64,000 nt of DNA from DASUPK01 sp963736685 (GTDB lineage Bacteria; Actinomycetota; Thermoleophilia; Solirubrobacterales; 70-9). Made by a program: the position numbers and the translations under genes. Every line of letters begins with the position of its first letter. Position 1 is the first letter of the stretch. Positions 1-8,148 of this stretch are shown piece after piece. A model generated the notes under the pieces. The model was given only the letters and a program-made list of their open reading frames with translations, was not told where the DNA came from and made no database searches. The stretch lies in NCBI GenBank assembly GCA_963736685.1, contig CAVTPZ010000006.1, positions 41,348 through 105,347 on the forward strand. The letters are read 5' to 3'.

Positions 1-351
1 AAGCGCCGCGTAGGTGCAGTTGAGCACGCCACGCAGGTTGACCCCGATCACCTTGTCCCACTGTTCCGGAGTGGTCTGGGTGAAGAAGCCGAACTCATCG
101 GTCCCGGCGTTGTTGACCAGGATGTCGATCGGCGCTCCGGCGCTGTCCACCGCCGCCTGGGCCGAACCGAGATCGGTGACGTCGAGCTCGATGGGAAGGC
201 CCGAGATCTCACCCGCCACCTTCGTCGCGTCCTCGAGGTTGAGATCCCCGATCGTCACGTCGGCCCCCTCGGCGGCGAGCCGCCGCGCGATCGCCGCGCC
301 GATGCCGCTTGCGCCGCCGGTGACGAGCGCCTTCTTCCCCTCGAGCCTCAT
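1..351 (-). CDS. Short-chain dehydrogenase/reductase (SDR), 3' end beyond window
   Basis: This is the N-terminal 117 codons of a classical SDR, an NAD(P)(H)-dependent oxidoreductase of the cytosol. The ATG lies at 351-349 on the minus strand and the frame is open to the window edge, so the C-terminus with the YxxxK catalytic pair is missing. The translation begins MRLEGKKALVTGGASGIGAA, which carries the glycine-rich TGxxxGIG dinucleotide-binding motif at about residues 11-18. A DVTD adenine-contact segment and an LVNNAG motif follow. Spacing is normal for the roughly 250-residue family. It is divergent from npdG, 44 bp away. The substrate cannot be told from this part; 3-oxoacyl-ACP reductase-like or a catabolic alcohol dehydrogenase are both possible. 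Confidence 0.85.
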   Translation of the reverse strand, partial: MRLEGKKALVTGGASGIGAAIARRLAAEGADVTIGDLNLEDATKVAGEISGLPIELDVTDLGSAQAAVDSAGAPIDILVNNAGTDEFGFFTQTTPEQWDKVIGVNLRGVLNCTYAAL

Positions 352-381
352 ACCGCCAGGCAGCCTATTCGGGGCGAGGTG

Positions 382-387
382 TAGCTT
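382..387 (+). promoter_or_regulatory. Predicted -10 hexamer of the npdG-cofD unit (leaderless)
   Basis: TAGCTT ends 8 nt before the GTG start of npdG, with no Shine-Dalgarno sequence between them. A TANNNT hexamer at this distance recurs before many genes in the window and implies that transcription begins at or next to the start codon. Confidence 0.5.
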
Positions 388-395
388 GCTCGCCG

Positions 396-1079
396 GTGGC
401 TGAGCCAATCCCGATCATCGGTGGAACCGGAGCGCTGGGCTACGGCCTGGCCGTCCGCCTGGCCCGCGCGGGCCAGGAGATCGTGATCGGGTCCCGCAAG
501 CTCGATCGAGCCGAGGAGGCCGCAGCGAAGCTGAGCGAGGCCGTGCCCGGAGCGGCGATCGAGGGGCTCGAGAACGGAGCGGCGGCGAAGCGCGGGCCGA
601 TCGTCTTCCTGACCGTTCCCTTCCGCGCGCAGTCCGAGACGCTGACCAACCTGAAGGAGCACCTGAGCGCCGGCCAGCTGCTGGTCGATTGCACGGTCCC
701 CCTGGCCGCCGCCATCTCCGGCAAGGCGACCCGGACCCTCGGCGTCTGGCAGGGATCGGCGGCCCAGCAGGCGCAGGAGATGGCGCCGGACGGGGTCACG
801 GTCGTCTCGGCTCTGCACACCGTGAGCGCCCCGCGCTTGGTCGCCGATGACGAGCTCGACGAGGACGTGCTGATCTGCGCCGACCGAAAGGCCGACAAGG
901 CACGGGTCGCCGAGGTGATCGAGCTGATCGACGGACTGCGTGCGGTCAATGCGGGCCCGCTCGACCAAGCCAAGATCGTCGAGCCTCTGACCGCTCTGCT
1001 GATCGGCATGAACGTCCGGTACAAGACTCACGCCGGGATCAAGATCACCGGCCTGCCGGAGAAAAGTCACTGGAAGTGA
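396..1079 (+). CDS. npdG: NADPH:coenzyme F420 reductase (NpdG/Fno family)
   Basis: Transfers hydride between NADP(H) and coenzyme F420, linking the two soluble electron pools in the cytosol. The 227-residue length is usual for the family. The N-terminus PIIGGTGALGYGLAVRLARA is a Rossmann GGTGxxG motif, followed by GSRKLDRAEE, where the serine and arginine are the typical NADP 2'-phosphate contacts. FLTVPF and LVDCTVPL are the conserved strand ends of the reductase fold, and the C-terminal half is the helical dimer and F420-site region. The start is GTG, preceded by TAGCTT and no ribosome site. The stop overlaps the cofD start as GTGA, so the two are translationally coupled and the role in F420 metabolism is backed by context. 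Confidence 0.88.
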   Translation: MAEPIPIIGGTGALGYGLAVRLARAGQEIVIGSRKLDRAEEAAAKLSEAVPGAAIEGLENGAAAKRGPIVFLTVPFRAQSETLTNLKEHLSAGQLLVDCTVPLAAAISGKATRTLGVWQGSAAQQAQEMAPDGVTVVSALHTVSAPRLVADDELDEDVLICADRKADKARVAEVIELIDGLRAVNAGPLDQAKIVEPLTALLIGMNVRYKTHAGIKITGLPEKSHWK

Positions 1080-2008
1080 AGCGAGCAGTCGTGCTCGCCG
1101 GCGGGACCGGAGGCGCCAAGCTCGCGGCCGGCCTTCAGGACGTGCTCGGGCCGGGCCTCTCCGTCGTGGCCAACACCGGTGACGACATCGAGATCGCCGG
1201 AGTGGACGTCTCCCCCGACCCCGACCTGGTCACCTACTGGCTGAGCGGCGAGATCGATGAGGAGCGCGGCTGGGGGATCAAGGGCGACAGCTTCACCGTC
1301 TTCGACCGGCTGGTCCAGATCGGAACCCCCGACTGGTTCCGGTTGTCCGACCGTGATCTCGCCACCTGCCTCTACCGCAAGGAGTTCATCGCCGAGGGCG
1401 GCCGTCGGACCGATGCGCAGGCCCAGATCGCCCGAGCCCTGGGCGTCCGAGCCGCCGTCCTGCCGATGTCCGAGGAGCGGGTCCACACCCGCGTCAGGAC
1501 CGCCGACGGCTGGAGGGACCTCCAGCAGTACCTGGTCGCCGAGCACGCTCAGGCGCCGGTCGAGGGGGTGGAGATCGAGGGACTCGCGGCGGCCACCCCC
1601 ACACCGGAGGTGCTCGCCGCAATCGGGGATGCCGAGGCGATCGTTGTCGGGCCGTCGAACCCGGTGATCTCGATCGGGCCGATCGTCTCCATGCCCGCCG
1701 TCCGCGAGGCGATTTCGGCCTCGGCCGCACCCGTCATCGCCGTCAGTCCCTACGTCGCGGGCCAGGTGGTCAAGGGGCCTACGGACCTGTTCATGAGAGC
1801 GATCGGGCGCCCGTCGACCGCCGCCGGGGCCGCATCTCTCTACCAGGGGCTTCTCGACGGGATGATCTGCGACCCCGAGGACCCGGATCCGCCCCCGGAG
1901 GGGATCCGCGTCATGAGCTCTCCCACGTTGATGGAGGGCCGCGCGGGCAGGCGCGAGTTGGCCGAGCGGACCCTCGAGTTCGCCTCGATGCTCGGCGCGC
2001 AGGCGTAG
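1076..2008 (+). CDS. cofD: 2-phospho-L-lactate (or PEP) transferase, CofD/FbiA
   Basis: Joins the lactyl- or enolpyruvyl-diphosphoguanosine donor to FO, giving F420-0 or its dehydro form, and releases GMP. The 310-residue protein starts with VVLAGGTGGAKLAAGLQDVL, the family's diagnostic GGTGGAKLA nucleotide-binding loop. VVANTGDDIEIAG follows at about residues 31-43 and LVTYWLSG next. Later motifs are RLSDRDLATCL (substrate site) and IVVGPSNPVISIGPI, the conserved GPSNP loop. The GTG start overlaps the npdG stop (GTGA). It is the second gene of the npdG-cofD unit; cofC follows after 52 bp with its own predicted promoter. The sequence does not show whether the natural donor derives from phospholactate or PEP. 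Confidence 0.93.
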   Translation: MKRAVVLAGGTGGAKLAAGLQDVLGPGLSVVANTGDDIEIAGVDVSPDPDLVTYWLSGEIDEERGWGIKGDSFTVFDRLVQIGTPDWFRLSDRDLATCLYRKEFIAEGGRRTDAQAQIARALGVRAAVLPMSEERVHTRVRTADGWRDLQQYLVAEHAQAPVEGVEIEGLAAATPTPEVLAAIGDAEAIVVGPSNPVISIGPIVSMPAVREAISASAAPVIAVSPYVAGQVVKGPTDLFMRAIGRPSTAAGAASLYQGLLDGMICDPEDPDPPPEGIRVMSSPTLMEGRAGRRELAERTLEFASMLGAQA

Positions 2009-2060
2009 ATCGGGCGAGAAGCGGGTATCAACCGCTCCTCACGCGGTAGCCTGATTCACC

Positions 2061-2750
2061 GTGGGGAAGGACTCCGACAACTTGCACACGACCGCGATCG
2101 TTCCAGTGAAGGGGCTTTCGGTCGCCAACGGGCGGCTCGACGGCACGCTGTCCGGGAAGGAGCGCAACCGGCTCGCCGAAGCTCTCTTCCTCGACCTGAT
2201 AGTGAAGCTTCCCCGCAGCCGCTTCATCGACGATGTCCTGGTCGTCACCGCCGACGACTCGATCGCGCGCCAGGTGCGCTGGTTCGGGCACAAGATCCTG
2301 AAGCAGACTGAGGACGAGGGCCACTCCGAGGCCGCCGCCGCAGGGGCTCGTGCCGCGATGGCGGAGGGCGCCGGTCGCGTCGCCATGCTGCCGGTGGACT
2401 GCCCGATGCTCGACATCGACGAGCTCGATGCCCACATCGGCCGCTCCCCGCGCACGGCCCTGATCATCCCCGACCGCCACGGGACGGGCACCAACGGCCT
2501 CGTGCTCGCCCCACCGGACGTCTTTCCACCCGCCTTCGGCCCCGACAGCTGCGCTCGACACGTGAGCCGGGCCCGCGGTTCGGGAATCAGCTTCGCGCTC
2601 GAGGAGCTCGAGTCCTTGGGGCTCGACCTCGACACCCCCGAGGACTACGCGCTCCTGCGTGACCGCCTCCTGCTCGACCCGCAGCCGGCCCCGCGCACGG
2701 CCACGGTCCTCTGGGAGCTCGGCGAGCGCACACAGCCCGCGGCCGCCTAG
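2061..2750 (+). CDS. cofC: 2-phospho-L-lactate/PEP guanylyltransferase, CofC/FbiD
   Basis: Activates phospholactate or PEP with GTP to make the donor used by CofD. The 229-residue protein has the NTP-transferase fold of the family: TTAIVPVKGLSVANGRL near residues 9-25 is the nucleotide-binding VPVK-x-L segment, VAMLPVDCPML carries the metal-binding aspartate, and a conserved RHGTGTNGLVLAPPD stretch follows. The start is GTG at 2061, 8 nt after TAGCCT (2047-2052), so it may be transcribed separately from npdG-cofD as a leaderless message. It sits between cofD and cofE, which confirms the pathway assignment. Substrate preference cannot be read from the sequence here. Confidence 0.9.
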   Translation: MGKDSDNLHTTAIVPVKGLSVANGRLDGTLSGKERNRLAEALFLDLIVKLPRSRFIDDVLVVTADDSIARQVRWFGHKILKQTEDEGHSEAAAAGARAAMAEGAGRVAMLPVDCPMLDIDELDAHIGRSPRTALIIPDRHGTGTNGLVLAPPDVFPPAFGPDSCARHVSRARGSGISFALEELESLGLDLDTPEDYALLRDRLLLDPQPAPRTATVLWELGERTQPAAA

Positions 2751-2780
2751 ATCTCGCCGGCGGCGTAGCTTGTGCCGCCG

Positions 2781-3536
2781 ATGACGGCGAGCCCCCGCGA
2801 GCTTCGCATAAGGCCCCTGCTCGGCCTGCCTGAGCTGGGGGAGGGCGATCGGCTGGGGAGCCTGATCGCGGAATCGGCCCGGCCGGCGCCGGGTGACGTG
2901 GTCGTGGTCTCCCAGAAGGCGGTCTCCAAGGTGGAGGGCCGCACTCAGGCGCTGGCGGACGTGGAGCCGGGCGACCGCGCGGTGAAGCTGGCTGCGGAGC
3001 TTGACAAGGACCCGGCGCTGGTCGAGCTGATCCTCGCGGAGAGCTCGCGCGTGGTCCGGGCCGAGCGCGGCATCCTGATCACCGAGACCAGCGAGGGCTG
3101 GGTCTGCGCGAACGCAGGAATCGACTCATCGAATCTCGCCGACGGACACGTGTCGCTGCTGCCGGTCGACGGTGACGCGTCGGCCAGGCGGATCCGAGCC
3201 GAGATCGCGGCCGCCTCAGGTGCCTCCCCGGCGGTGGTGGTCGCTGACAGCTTCGGCCGGGCCTGGCGAGTGGGCCAGGCGGACGTCGCGATCGGCTGCG
3301 CCGGCCTCGAGCCGCTCGCCGACTGGCGCGGCAGGCACGATCAGCAGGGGCGAGAGCTCTCGGCCACCGTGATCGCGGTGGCGGATGAGCTTGCGTCCGC
3401 CGCCGACCTCGTGCGCGACAAGGACTCGGGCGTGCCCGGGGCGGTCATCTCCGGCGCGGGCGACCTGGTCAGCAGGGAAGATGGGCCCGGCGCCGCGCCG
3501 CTGCGGCGTGCCGCCGAGGACGACCTCTTCCGCTAA
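2781..3536 (+). CDS. cofE: Coenzyme F420-0:L-glutamate ligase CofE (stand-alone)
   Basis: Adds L-glutamate residues to F420-0 in a GTP-dependent reaction, building the polyglutamate tail. The protein is 251 residues from ATG 2781, matching single-domain CofE. It lacks the C-terminal nitroreductase-like FMN domain of mycobacterial FbiB. Motifs include VVVSQKAVSKVEGR near residues 36-49, the GILITETSEGWVCANAGID region and ADSFGRAWRVGQADVAIG, the metal and nucleotide site. An upstream GTG at 2772 is in frame, but TAGCTT at 2766-2771 leaves 9 nt to the ATG, the spacing used by its neighbours, so ATG is preferred. The stop shares a CTAA with the convergent cupin gene. Confidence 0.91.
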   Translation: MTASPRELRIRPLLGLPELGEGDRLGSLIAESARPAPGDVVVVSQKAVSKVEGRTQALADVEPGDRAVKLAAELDKDPALVELILAESSRVVRAERGILITETSEGWVCANAGIDSSNLADGHVSLLPVDGDASARRIRAEIAAASGASPAVVVADSFGRAWRVGQADVAIGCAGLEPLADWRGRHDQQGRELSATVIAVADELASAADLVRDKDSGVPGAVISGAGDLVSREDGPGAAPLRRAAEDDLFR

Positions 3537-3958
3537 AGCGCCGGTGTCGCGCTCTTGGACTTGATCTCGTCCATCGAGGGCGGCGTAGCGCCCTCGTTGG
3601 TGAACTCCGGCGGCTCGTAGACCCTCCCGGGCATCGCGCCCATGGCGATGACGCGCGCAGGTTCGTCGCCGGTCACAAGCTTTCGCTTCTCGGTCGCCCC
3701 GACCCGTGCGAAGACACCCGGCTCGAGATCCCACTCCTCGTCTCCCACTCGGAGGGTCACCCGGCCGGAGACGACCGTATAGACCTCTTCCTGATCGTCG
3801 TGGGTCTGGTCATGCTCGGGAAAGTGATTGAAGTTCGGCGGCAGGTCCATGACGGCGAGGCCGAACGAGCTGACCCCCAGCCCGGCACGGGCACGGCGAA
3901 AGCCTCCCCCGAAGATCGCCTCGAAGTCCTCGACGCGCTTGACGGTCACATCTGGCAT
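3533..3958 (-). CDS. Cupin-fold protein
   Basis: A single-domain cupin of 141 residues, function unknown. The core LPPNFNHFPEHDQTHDDQEE carries the first cupin motif with His, His and Glu candidates for metal binding, and EEVYTVVSGRVTLRVGDEEW forms the beta-barrel strands. The second-motif histidine is replaced (GATEKRKLVTG), so metal binding may be incomplete. The start at 3958 is chosen over an in-frame ATG at 3982 because a purine-rich ribosome site (GGAGAGGAAG) lies just before it. It converges on cofE with a 4-nt stop overlap and shows no operon partner. It could act as a sensor or a small isomerase or dioxygenase; nothing here decides. Confidence 0.75.
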   Translation of the reverse strand: MPDVTVKRVEDFEAIFGGGFRRARAGLGVSSFGLAVMDLPPNFNHFPEHDQTHDDQEEVYTVVSGRVTLRVGDEEWDLEPGVFARVGATEKRKLVTGDEPARVIAMGAMPGRVYEPPEFTNEGATPPSMDEIKSKSATPAL

Positions 3959-4020
3959 CTGTTCTTCCTCTCCCCTCCTCATGCGGGAGCGCTTGAGCGC
4001 ACCCCGTTGCCTGAGTGAGG

Positions 4021-5010
4021 CTACCCGCCGATCTCCAGAACGGCGGACCCTTCCACCCTACCGTGACGAATGTCATCCAACGCACGGTTGGCGTCGGCGA
4101 GCGGATAGACCTTGATTCGCGTCTCCACCGGGATGGCGGTGGCCAGCGGGAGGAACTCCTCGCCGTCACGGCGGGTCAGGTTGGCGACCGAGCGCATCGA
4201 CCGCTCGTGCCAGAGCAACTCGTAGGGGAAAGACGGAATGTCGCTCATGTGGATGCCGGCGGAGACCACCGTCGCGCCCGGCGCCGAGGCGCGAAGTGCC
4301 TCGACCATCAGGTCCCCCACAGGAGCGAAGACGATCGCTGCGTCGAGATCCGAAGCCTCGGGATCGCCCACCGCTCCCGCCCACTCGGCTCCGAGCGACC
4401 GCGCGAGCTCCTGGGTCTCCGTGTCCCCCTCCCGGGTCAGTGCGTAGACCTTCCAGTTTCGGGCGACGGCCACCTGGCAGATGATGTGCGCCGAGGAGCC
4501 GAATCCGTACAGACCCAGGCGCTCTCCCTCGCCCGCCAGGCGCAGAGACCGGTATCCGATCAGGCCTGCACAGAGAAGCGGCGCGATGTGCTCATCGGAC
4601 TGCTCGCCCGTGATCGGGAAGCAGAAGCGCTCGTCAGCGACGGCGAGCTCGGCGTAGCCGCCATCGAGGTCGTACCCGGTGAACTTCGCGTGCACGCAGA
4701 GGTTCTCGCGGCCTGAGCGGCAGTAGCGGCAGGTGCCGTCCACCCAGCCCAGCCAAGGCACTCCGACCCGGTCGCCCTCCGCGAAGCGTTCGGAGCCCTC
4801 GCCTGCGCCGACCACTCTGCCGACGATCTGGTGCCCGAGGACGAGCGGCAGCTTCGGCTCGCTGAGCTCGCCGTCGAATATGTGGAGGTCGGTGCGGCAG
4901 ACCCCGCAGGTCGACACCTCGATCAGGATCTGCCCGTTCGCGGGCTCGGGATCGGCCAGCTCTCGCTCGACGAGTGGCTCACCGGCCCGCTCCAGAACCA
5001 TGCTGCGCAT
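4021..5010 (-). CDS. Zinc-dependent alcohol dehydrogenase (MDR superfamily, AdhA-like)
   Basis: An NAD(P)-linked medium-chain alcohol dehydrogenase of 329 residues. CGVCRTDLHIFDGE holds the catalytic zinc cysteine and its TD pair, LVLGHQIVGRVV the catalytic-zinc histidine (GHE changed to GHQ), and CRYCRSGRENLCVHAKFTGY the four structural-zinc cysteines. APLLCAGLIGYRSL supplies the third catalytic ligand, and LYGFGSSAHIICQVAVAR is the Rossmann loop. The start follows a plausible GACAAT hexamer at 6 nt; a second ATG lies three codons in. It is divergent from the membrane protein at 5066. The aldehyde or alcohol substrate is not evident. F420-dependent alcohol dehydrogenases belong to another fold, so this one is unlikely to use F420 despite its neighbours. 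Confidence 0.87.
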   Translation of the reverse strand: MRSMVLERAGEPLVERELADPEPANGQILIEVSTCGVCRTDLHIFDGELSEPKLPLVLGHQIVGRVVGAGEGSERFAEGDRVGVPWLGWVDGTCRYCRSGRENLCVHAKFTGYDLDGGYAELAVADERFCFPITGEQSDEHIAPLLCAGLIGYRSLRLAGEGERLGLYGFGSSAHIICQVAVARNWKVYALTREGDTETQELARSLGAEWAGAVGDPEASDLDAAIVFAPVGDLMVEALRASAPGATVVSAGIHMSDIPSFPYELLWHERSMRSVANLTRRDGEEFLPLATAIPVETRIKVYPLADANRALDDIRHGRVEGSAVLEIGG

Positions 5011-5065
5011 GCGCAGATTGTCTCGAATAGCATCGCCGGCGCCAGGGTTCTAGAGAGGAGGCTCT

Positions 5066-5839
5066 ATGAACGACGATCGCTACGTTGAGTACGGCGCGGC
5101 GACCGGCATCGTGTTCGTCATCCTGACGCTGGTCGGATTCGCGGCTGTCATCCCGAGCCCGCCCGATCTGAACGCTCCGTCGCAGGAATGGGCGAGTTAC
5201 TTCCTCAGCCATCACAGTGCGATCCGCGCTGGGGTCGTGATCCTGGCGGTCGGGTTCTTCTTCTACCGCTGGTTCCTGGGGACGCTGACGAGCGTGCTGA
5301 GGATCGCGAGCGGCACGCCGAGGCTGCCATCGATTGCGCTGATCGGCGGGGTCATCGGGGGCTCATGCCTGCTGGTCGGGCTGTCTGCGGAAGCGGTTGC
5401 GGCCTATCGCCCGCAGGGTGTGGACCCGCTGATCACCCGGGCGCTCAGTGACATATTCCTGATGGTCGGTGTCGCGGCGATTCCAGCGTTCACGGCATTC
5501 TTCGCGGCGACGGCGATCGTTCTCCTGCGGAGCGGTGCGTTCCCGGCCTGGCTCGGCTGGCTGACGGCCGCCGCGGCGGTCGTGCAGCCCCTCACCTTCG
5601 GCGCCCTTTTCACCAAGAGCGGGGCGTTTGCGGGCGATGGGGCGCTGGGGGCGTTCGTGCCGCTGATCGTCACGTTCGTGGCCTTCTTCGCGCTCAGCGC
5701 GCTGATCACCGCCTGGGCGCGAAACGCGACCAAGACGGGGAACCCGAGCCTGACCGACCGGATTCGGGGCGCGGTCACCGGCGCGGCCACCGGAGCGGCG
5801 ATCGGGGCCCGCGAGGGCCGCACCGGCTCCGCGAGCTAG
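5066..5839 (+). CDS. Multi-pass membrane protein, DUF4386-like
   Basis: A 257-residue integral membrane protein with about six hydrophobic helices, starting at residues 10-30 (GIVFVILTLVGFAAVIPSPP) and continuing through about residue 215. A glycine/alanine-rich cytoplasmic tail with ARNATKTG and a GAATGAAIGAREG repeat follows. The ATG is preceded by AGAGGAGG at good spacing. Overall pattern and the short extracellular loop after the first helix resemble DUF4386-type proteins; that is a weak family guess. It converges on fbiC with the shared stop CTAG at 5836-5839. No transport or enzyme motif is visible. Confidence 0.72.
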   Translation: MNDDRYVEYGAATGIVFVILTLVGFAAVIPSPPDLNAPSQEWASYFLSHHSAIRAGVVILAVGFFFYRWFLGTLTSVLRIASGTPRLPSIALIGGVIGGSCLLVGLSAEAVAAYRPQGVDPLITRALSDIFLMVGVAAIPAFTAFFAATAIVLLRSGAFPAWLGWLTAAAAVVQPLTFGALFTKSGAFAGDGALGAFVPLIVTFVAFFALSALITAWARNATKTGNPSLTDRIRGAVTGAATGAAIGAREGRTGSAS

Positions 5840-8022
5840 TAGGTCTCGACGATCTCGTAGAGCGTCGTCCGCTGGGCCGGAGTCCGGCCGGCCCGGCGGG
5901 CGGCGTCTATGAGCTGATCGGGCTCGAGGCGCACGCCATGATGTGAGCCCGCCATGCGGGAGATGTTCTCCTCCATCAGCGTGCCGCCCAGGTCGTTGAC
6001 TCCCCAGCGGAGGCTCTCCGTCGCGGCATCGAGTCCCATCTTCACCCAGCTCGCCTGGAGGTTCGGGATCGTCTTGCCGAGTCCGAGCCGGAACGCCGCG
6101 GTGTGCTTGAGGTTGTCCTGGCGGGAGATCTCCTCGACGCCGTGCGTGCGCCCAAGCAGGGTGTTGAAGGGGATGAAGCTGAGCGGCACGAACTCGGTGA
6201 TCCCTCCCGTCCGCTCCTGCAGCTCGCGCACGATGCGCATGTGGCGCGCCAGCTCGCTCGGCTCCTCGATGTGACCGAACATCACGGTCGAGGTGGAGCG
6301 CAGGCCGGAGCGGTGCGAGGCCTCGATGATCTCCACCCAGCGGGCAACCGGCAGCTTGTTGGGCGAGATGCGCTGGCGGACACCGTCGTCGAGGACCTCG
6401 GCCGCCGTCCCGGGCGTGGAGCCGAGGCCGCACTCGATCAGGTACTCGAACACCGACTCAGGCGAGCGGCCGGAGCGCTCGCACATGTAGTGCACCTCCA
6501 TCGGCGAGTAGGCGTGCAGGTGGATCTGAGGAGCGCACTCCTTGGCGAAGCGGAGCCAGCGGCCGTAGTCCTCGAGCGTGTAGTCGGGATGGATCCCCCC
6601 CTGCATGCAGATCTCGGTCGCGCCGAAGTCGAGGGCCTCCTGAATGCGGGCGGCGAAGTCCTCCTCGTTCACCAGGTAGGCGTCGGGGGAGCGCTTGCCC
6701 TGGCCGAAGCCACAGAACGCGCAGCCGACCACGCAGACGTTGGTGAAGTTGATGTTCCGGTTGACCACGAAGGTCGCCATCTCCCCCGCCAGCTCAGCGC
6801 GCAGCTCGTCGGCCGCGACCCTCATCTCCTCGATCACCTCGGGGCGGGTCTCCGAGAAGAGGGCCGTCAGCTCCTCCTCCGAGAGCTTCTCGCCGCGGCG
6901 GCCCTTCTCGATCGCACGGGGCGCAACCTCGGGCGCGGGCGGTGTCTCCTGGCGGCGGCCGGAGCCGCGGCGCGGGATGAAGCTCCAGTACTTGAGCTTG
7001 ACGACGTCGAGGACCCCCTGCTCCATCCACTCCGGATCGAGGTACTGCGGGTACGCGCAGAGCCGCTCGGTGAGCGCGTAGCCGCGCGGCGACAGCTCCT
7101 TGCGCACCTGATGGGGGCTCGGGAAGGGCTCCTCGGGCGAGATGTGGTCGCCGTTGGCGGAGAGACCGCCGAGATCGGTGGCGCCCGCCTCGACCAGCTC
7201 GGGCCACCAGTCCGCAAGATTCGGCGGCACCTGGACGCCGACGTCCGGCATCAGCCGCTTGCTCGTCGCGATCAGCTCCTTCATCTCCTCGATCGAGACC
7301 GGCGCCGCCCATTCCGGCAACGGCAGATCGTTCGAGGCTGCCTCGTCCCCGGCCCACCGCCTCTTCGAAGCCTCGTCGGCGATTTCAGCCACCTCGGCCC
7401 CGTAGTAGCGCGGGTGCGGCACGAAGTTCTGGAGGATCACCTCCTGGATGTGCCCGAACTCGGCCTGGACGGCGGCGATCGCCTCCAGCGCCCCGACCCG
7501 CTCCTCCGGCGTCTCGCCGATGCCGACCAAGATTCCGGTCGTGAAGGGGATGCGAAGGTCGCCGGCAAGCCGCATCGTCTCCAGCCGCTTCGCCGGGTGC
7601 TTGGTCGGCGATCCCTGGTGGACCACGAGATCGGGGTTGATCGACTCGAGCATCAGGCCCTGCGAGGCCGTCACCTCGCGCACCCGAGCGAGGTCCTCGC
7701 GGGAGAGGACGCCCAGGTTCGTGTGTGGCAGCAGGCCGCGCTCCAACGCCCTCTGGCACGTCCAGACGACGTACGACGTGAAGTCCTCATGGCCCCACTC
7801 CTCCAGAAGCCCGGCGACCTCATCATTGACCTCCGGGCGCTCGCCGGTCAGGACGAGCAGCTCCTTGGCGTTCCGGCGCACCGCCTCGTCGAGGCGGCGC
7901 TCGACCTCATCCGGGGCGTGGATGTGCGCCTGGTGCGTCGCGAAGGCGCAGTACTTGCAGTAGCACTGGCACGTTCTCGAAAGCGAGAGCGTGAGATTCC
8001 GGGAGAAAGTCACCCTGCGCAT
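5836..8022 (-). CDS. fbiC: FO synthase FbiC (fused CofG-CofH)
   Basis: Makes the deazaflavin FO from tyrosine and 5-amino-6-ribitylaminouracil with two radical-SAM half reactions. The 728-residue protein has both halves in one chain: CofG at about residues 1-370 with the CX3CX2C cluster Cys18, Cys22, Cys25, and CofH at about 395-728 with the cluster Cys430, Cys434, Cys437. Other landmarks are VLTGERPEV, the CofG SAM-site LESINPDL, GIHPDYTLEDYGRWL and the GGTLMEENISRMAG CofH C-terminal signature. It is about 120 residues shorter than mycobacterial FbiC, mostly by lacking an N-terminal extension. It lies 2.3 kb from cofE in the opposite orientation, so it is not co-transcribed with the other F420 genes. 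The intergenic repeat at 8050-8148 is just upstream. Confidence 0.95.
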   Translation of the reverse strand: MRRVTFSRNLTLSLSRTCQCYCKYCAFATHQAHIHAPDEVERRLDEAVRRNAKELLVLTGERPEVNDEVAGLLEEWGHEDFTSYVVWTCQRALERGLLPHTNLGVLSREDLARVREVTASQGLMLESINPDLVVHQGSPTKHPAKRLETMRLAGDLRIPFTTGILVGIGETPEERVGALEAIAAVQAEFGHIQEVILQNFVPHPRYYGAEVAEIADEASKRRWAGDEAASNDLPLPEWAAPVSIEEMKELIATSKRLMPDVGVQVPPNLADWWPELVEAGATDLGGLSANGDHISPEEPFPSPHQVRKELSPRGYALTERLCAYPQYLDPEWMEQGVLDVVKLKYWSFIPRRGSGRRQETPPAPEVAPRAIEKGRRGEKLSEEELTALFSETRPEVIEEMRVAADELRAELAGEMATFVVNRNINFTNVCVVGCAFCGFGQGKRSPDAYLVNEEDFAARIQEALDFGATEICMQGGIHPDYTLEDYGRWLRFAKECAPQIHLHAYSPMEVHYMCERSGRSPESVFEYLIECGLGSTPGTAAEVLDDGVRQRISPNKLPVARWVEIIEASHRSGLRSTSTVMFGHIEEPSELARHMRIVRELQERTGGITEFVPLSFIPFNTLLGRTHGVEEISRQDNLKHTAAFRLGLGKTIPNLQASWVKMGLDAATESLRWGVNDLGGTLMEENISRMAGSHHGVRLEPDQLIDAARRAGRTPAQRTTLYEIVETY

Positions 8023-8049
8023 TGCAGGGACGCTAACGGACGGGAATAT

Positions 8050-8148
8050 CCGGCTTCGCCATCAGATCGCGGCCACGAGCGGCCGCCCCGCATCAGTCGC
8101 TACGGGCTTCGCCCTTCGCTCCGATAACGGGCGGCCTGGTGGCCGCTA
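8050..8148 (-). repeat. Intergenic multi-hairpin repeat, copy A
   Basis: Read on the minus strand, this starts at the aquaporin stop codon TAG and runs toward fbiC. Its first ~79 nt match the start of the sequence at 40002-40125 with about eight differences, and both copies end in GCGAAGCCGG. It contains three inverted repeats: GCGGCC-ACCA-GGCCGC, GGGC-GAA-GCCC and GCGGCC-GCTCGT-GGCCGC. It may be a terminator, a REP-like element or part of a structured leader of fbiC. No open reading frame is conserved between the copies. Confidence 0.75.

Noticed and set aside
6103..8127. 674-codon open frame antisense to fbiC
   Set aside because: It mirrors the codon pattern of fbiC, has no family-like motifs, and fbiC is certain. 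Long antisense frames are common in GC-rich genes.
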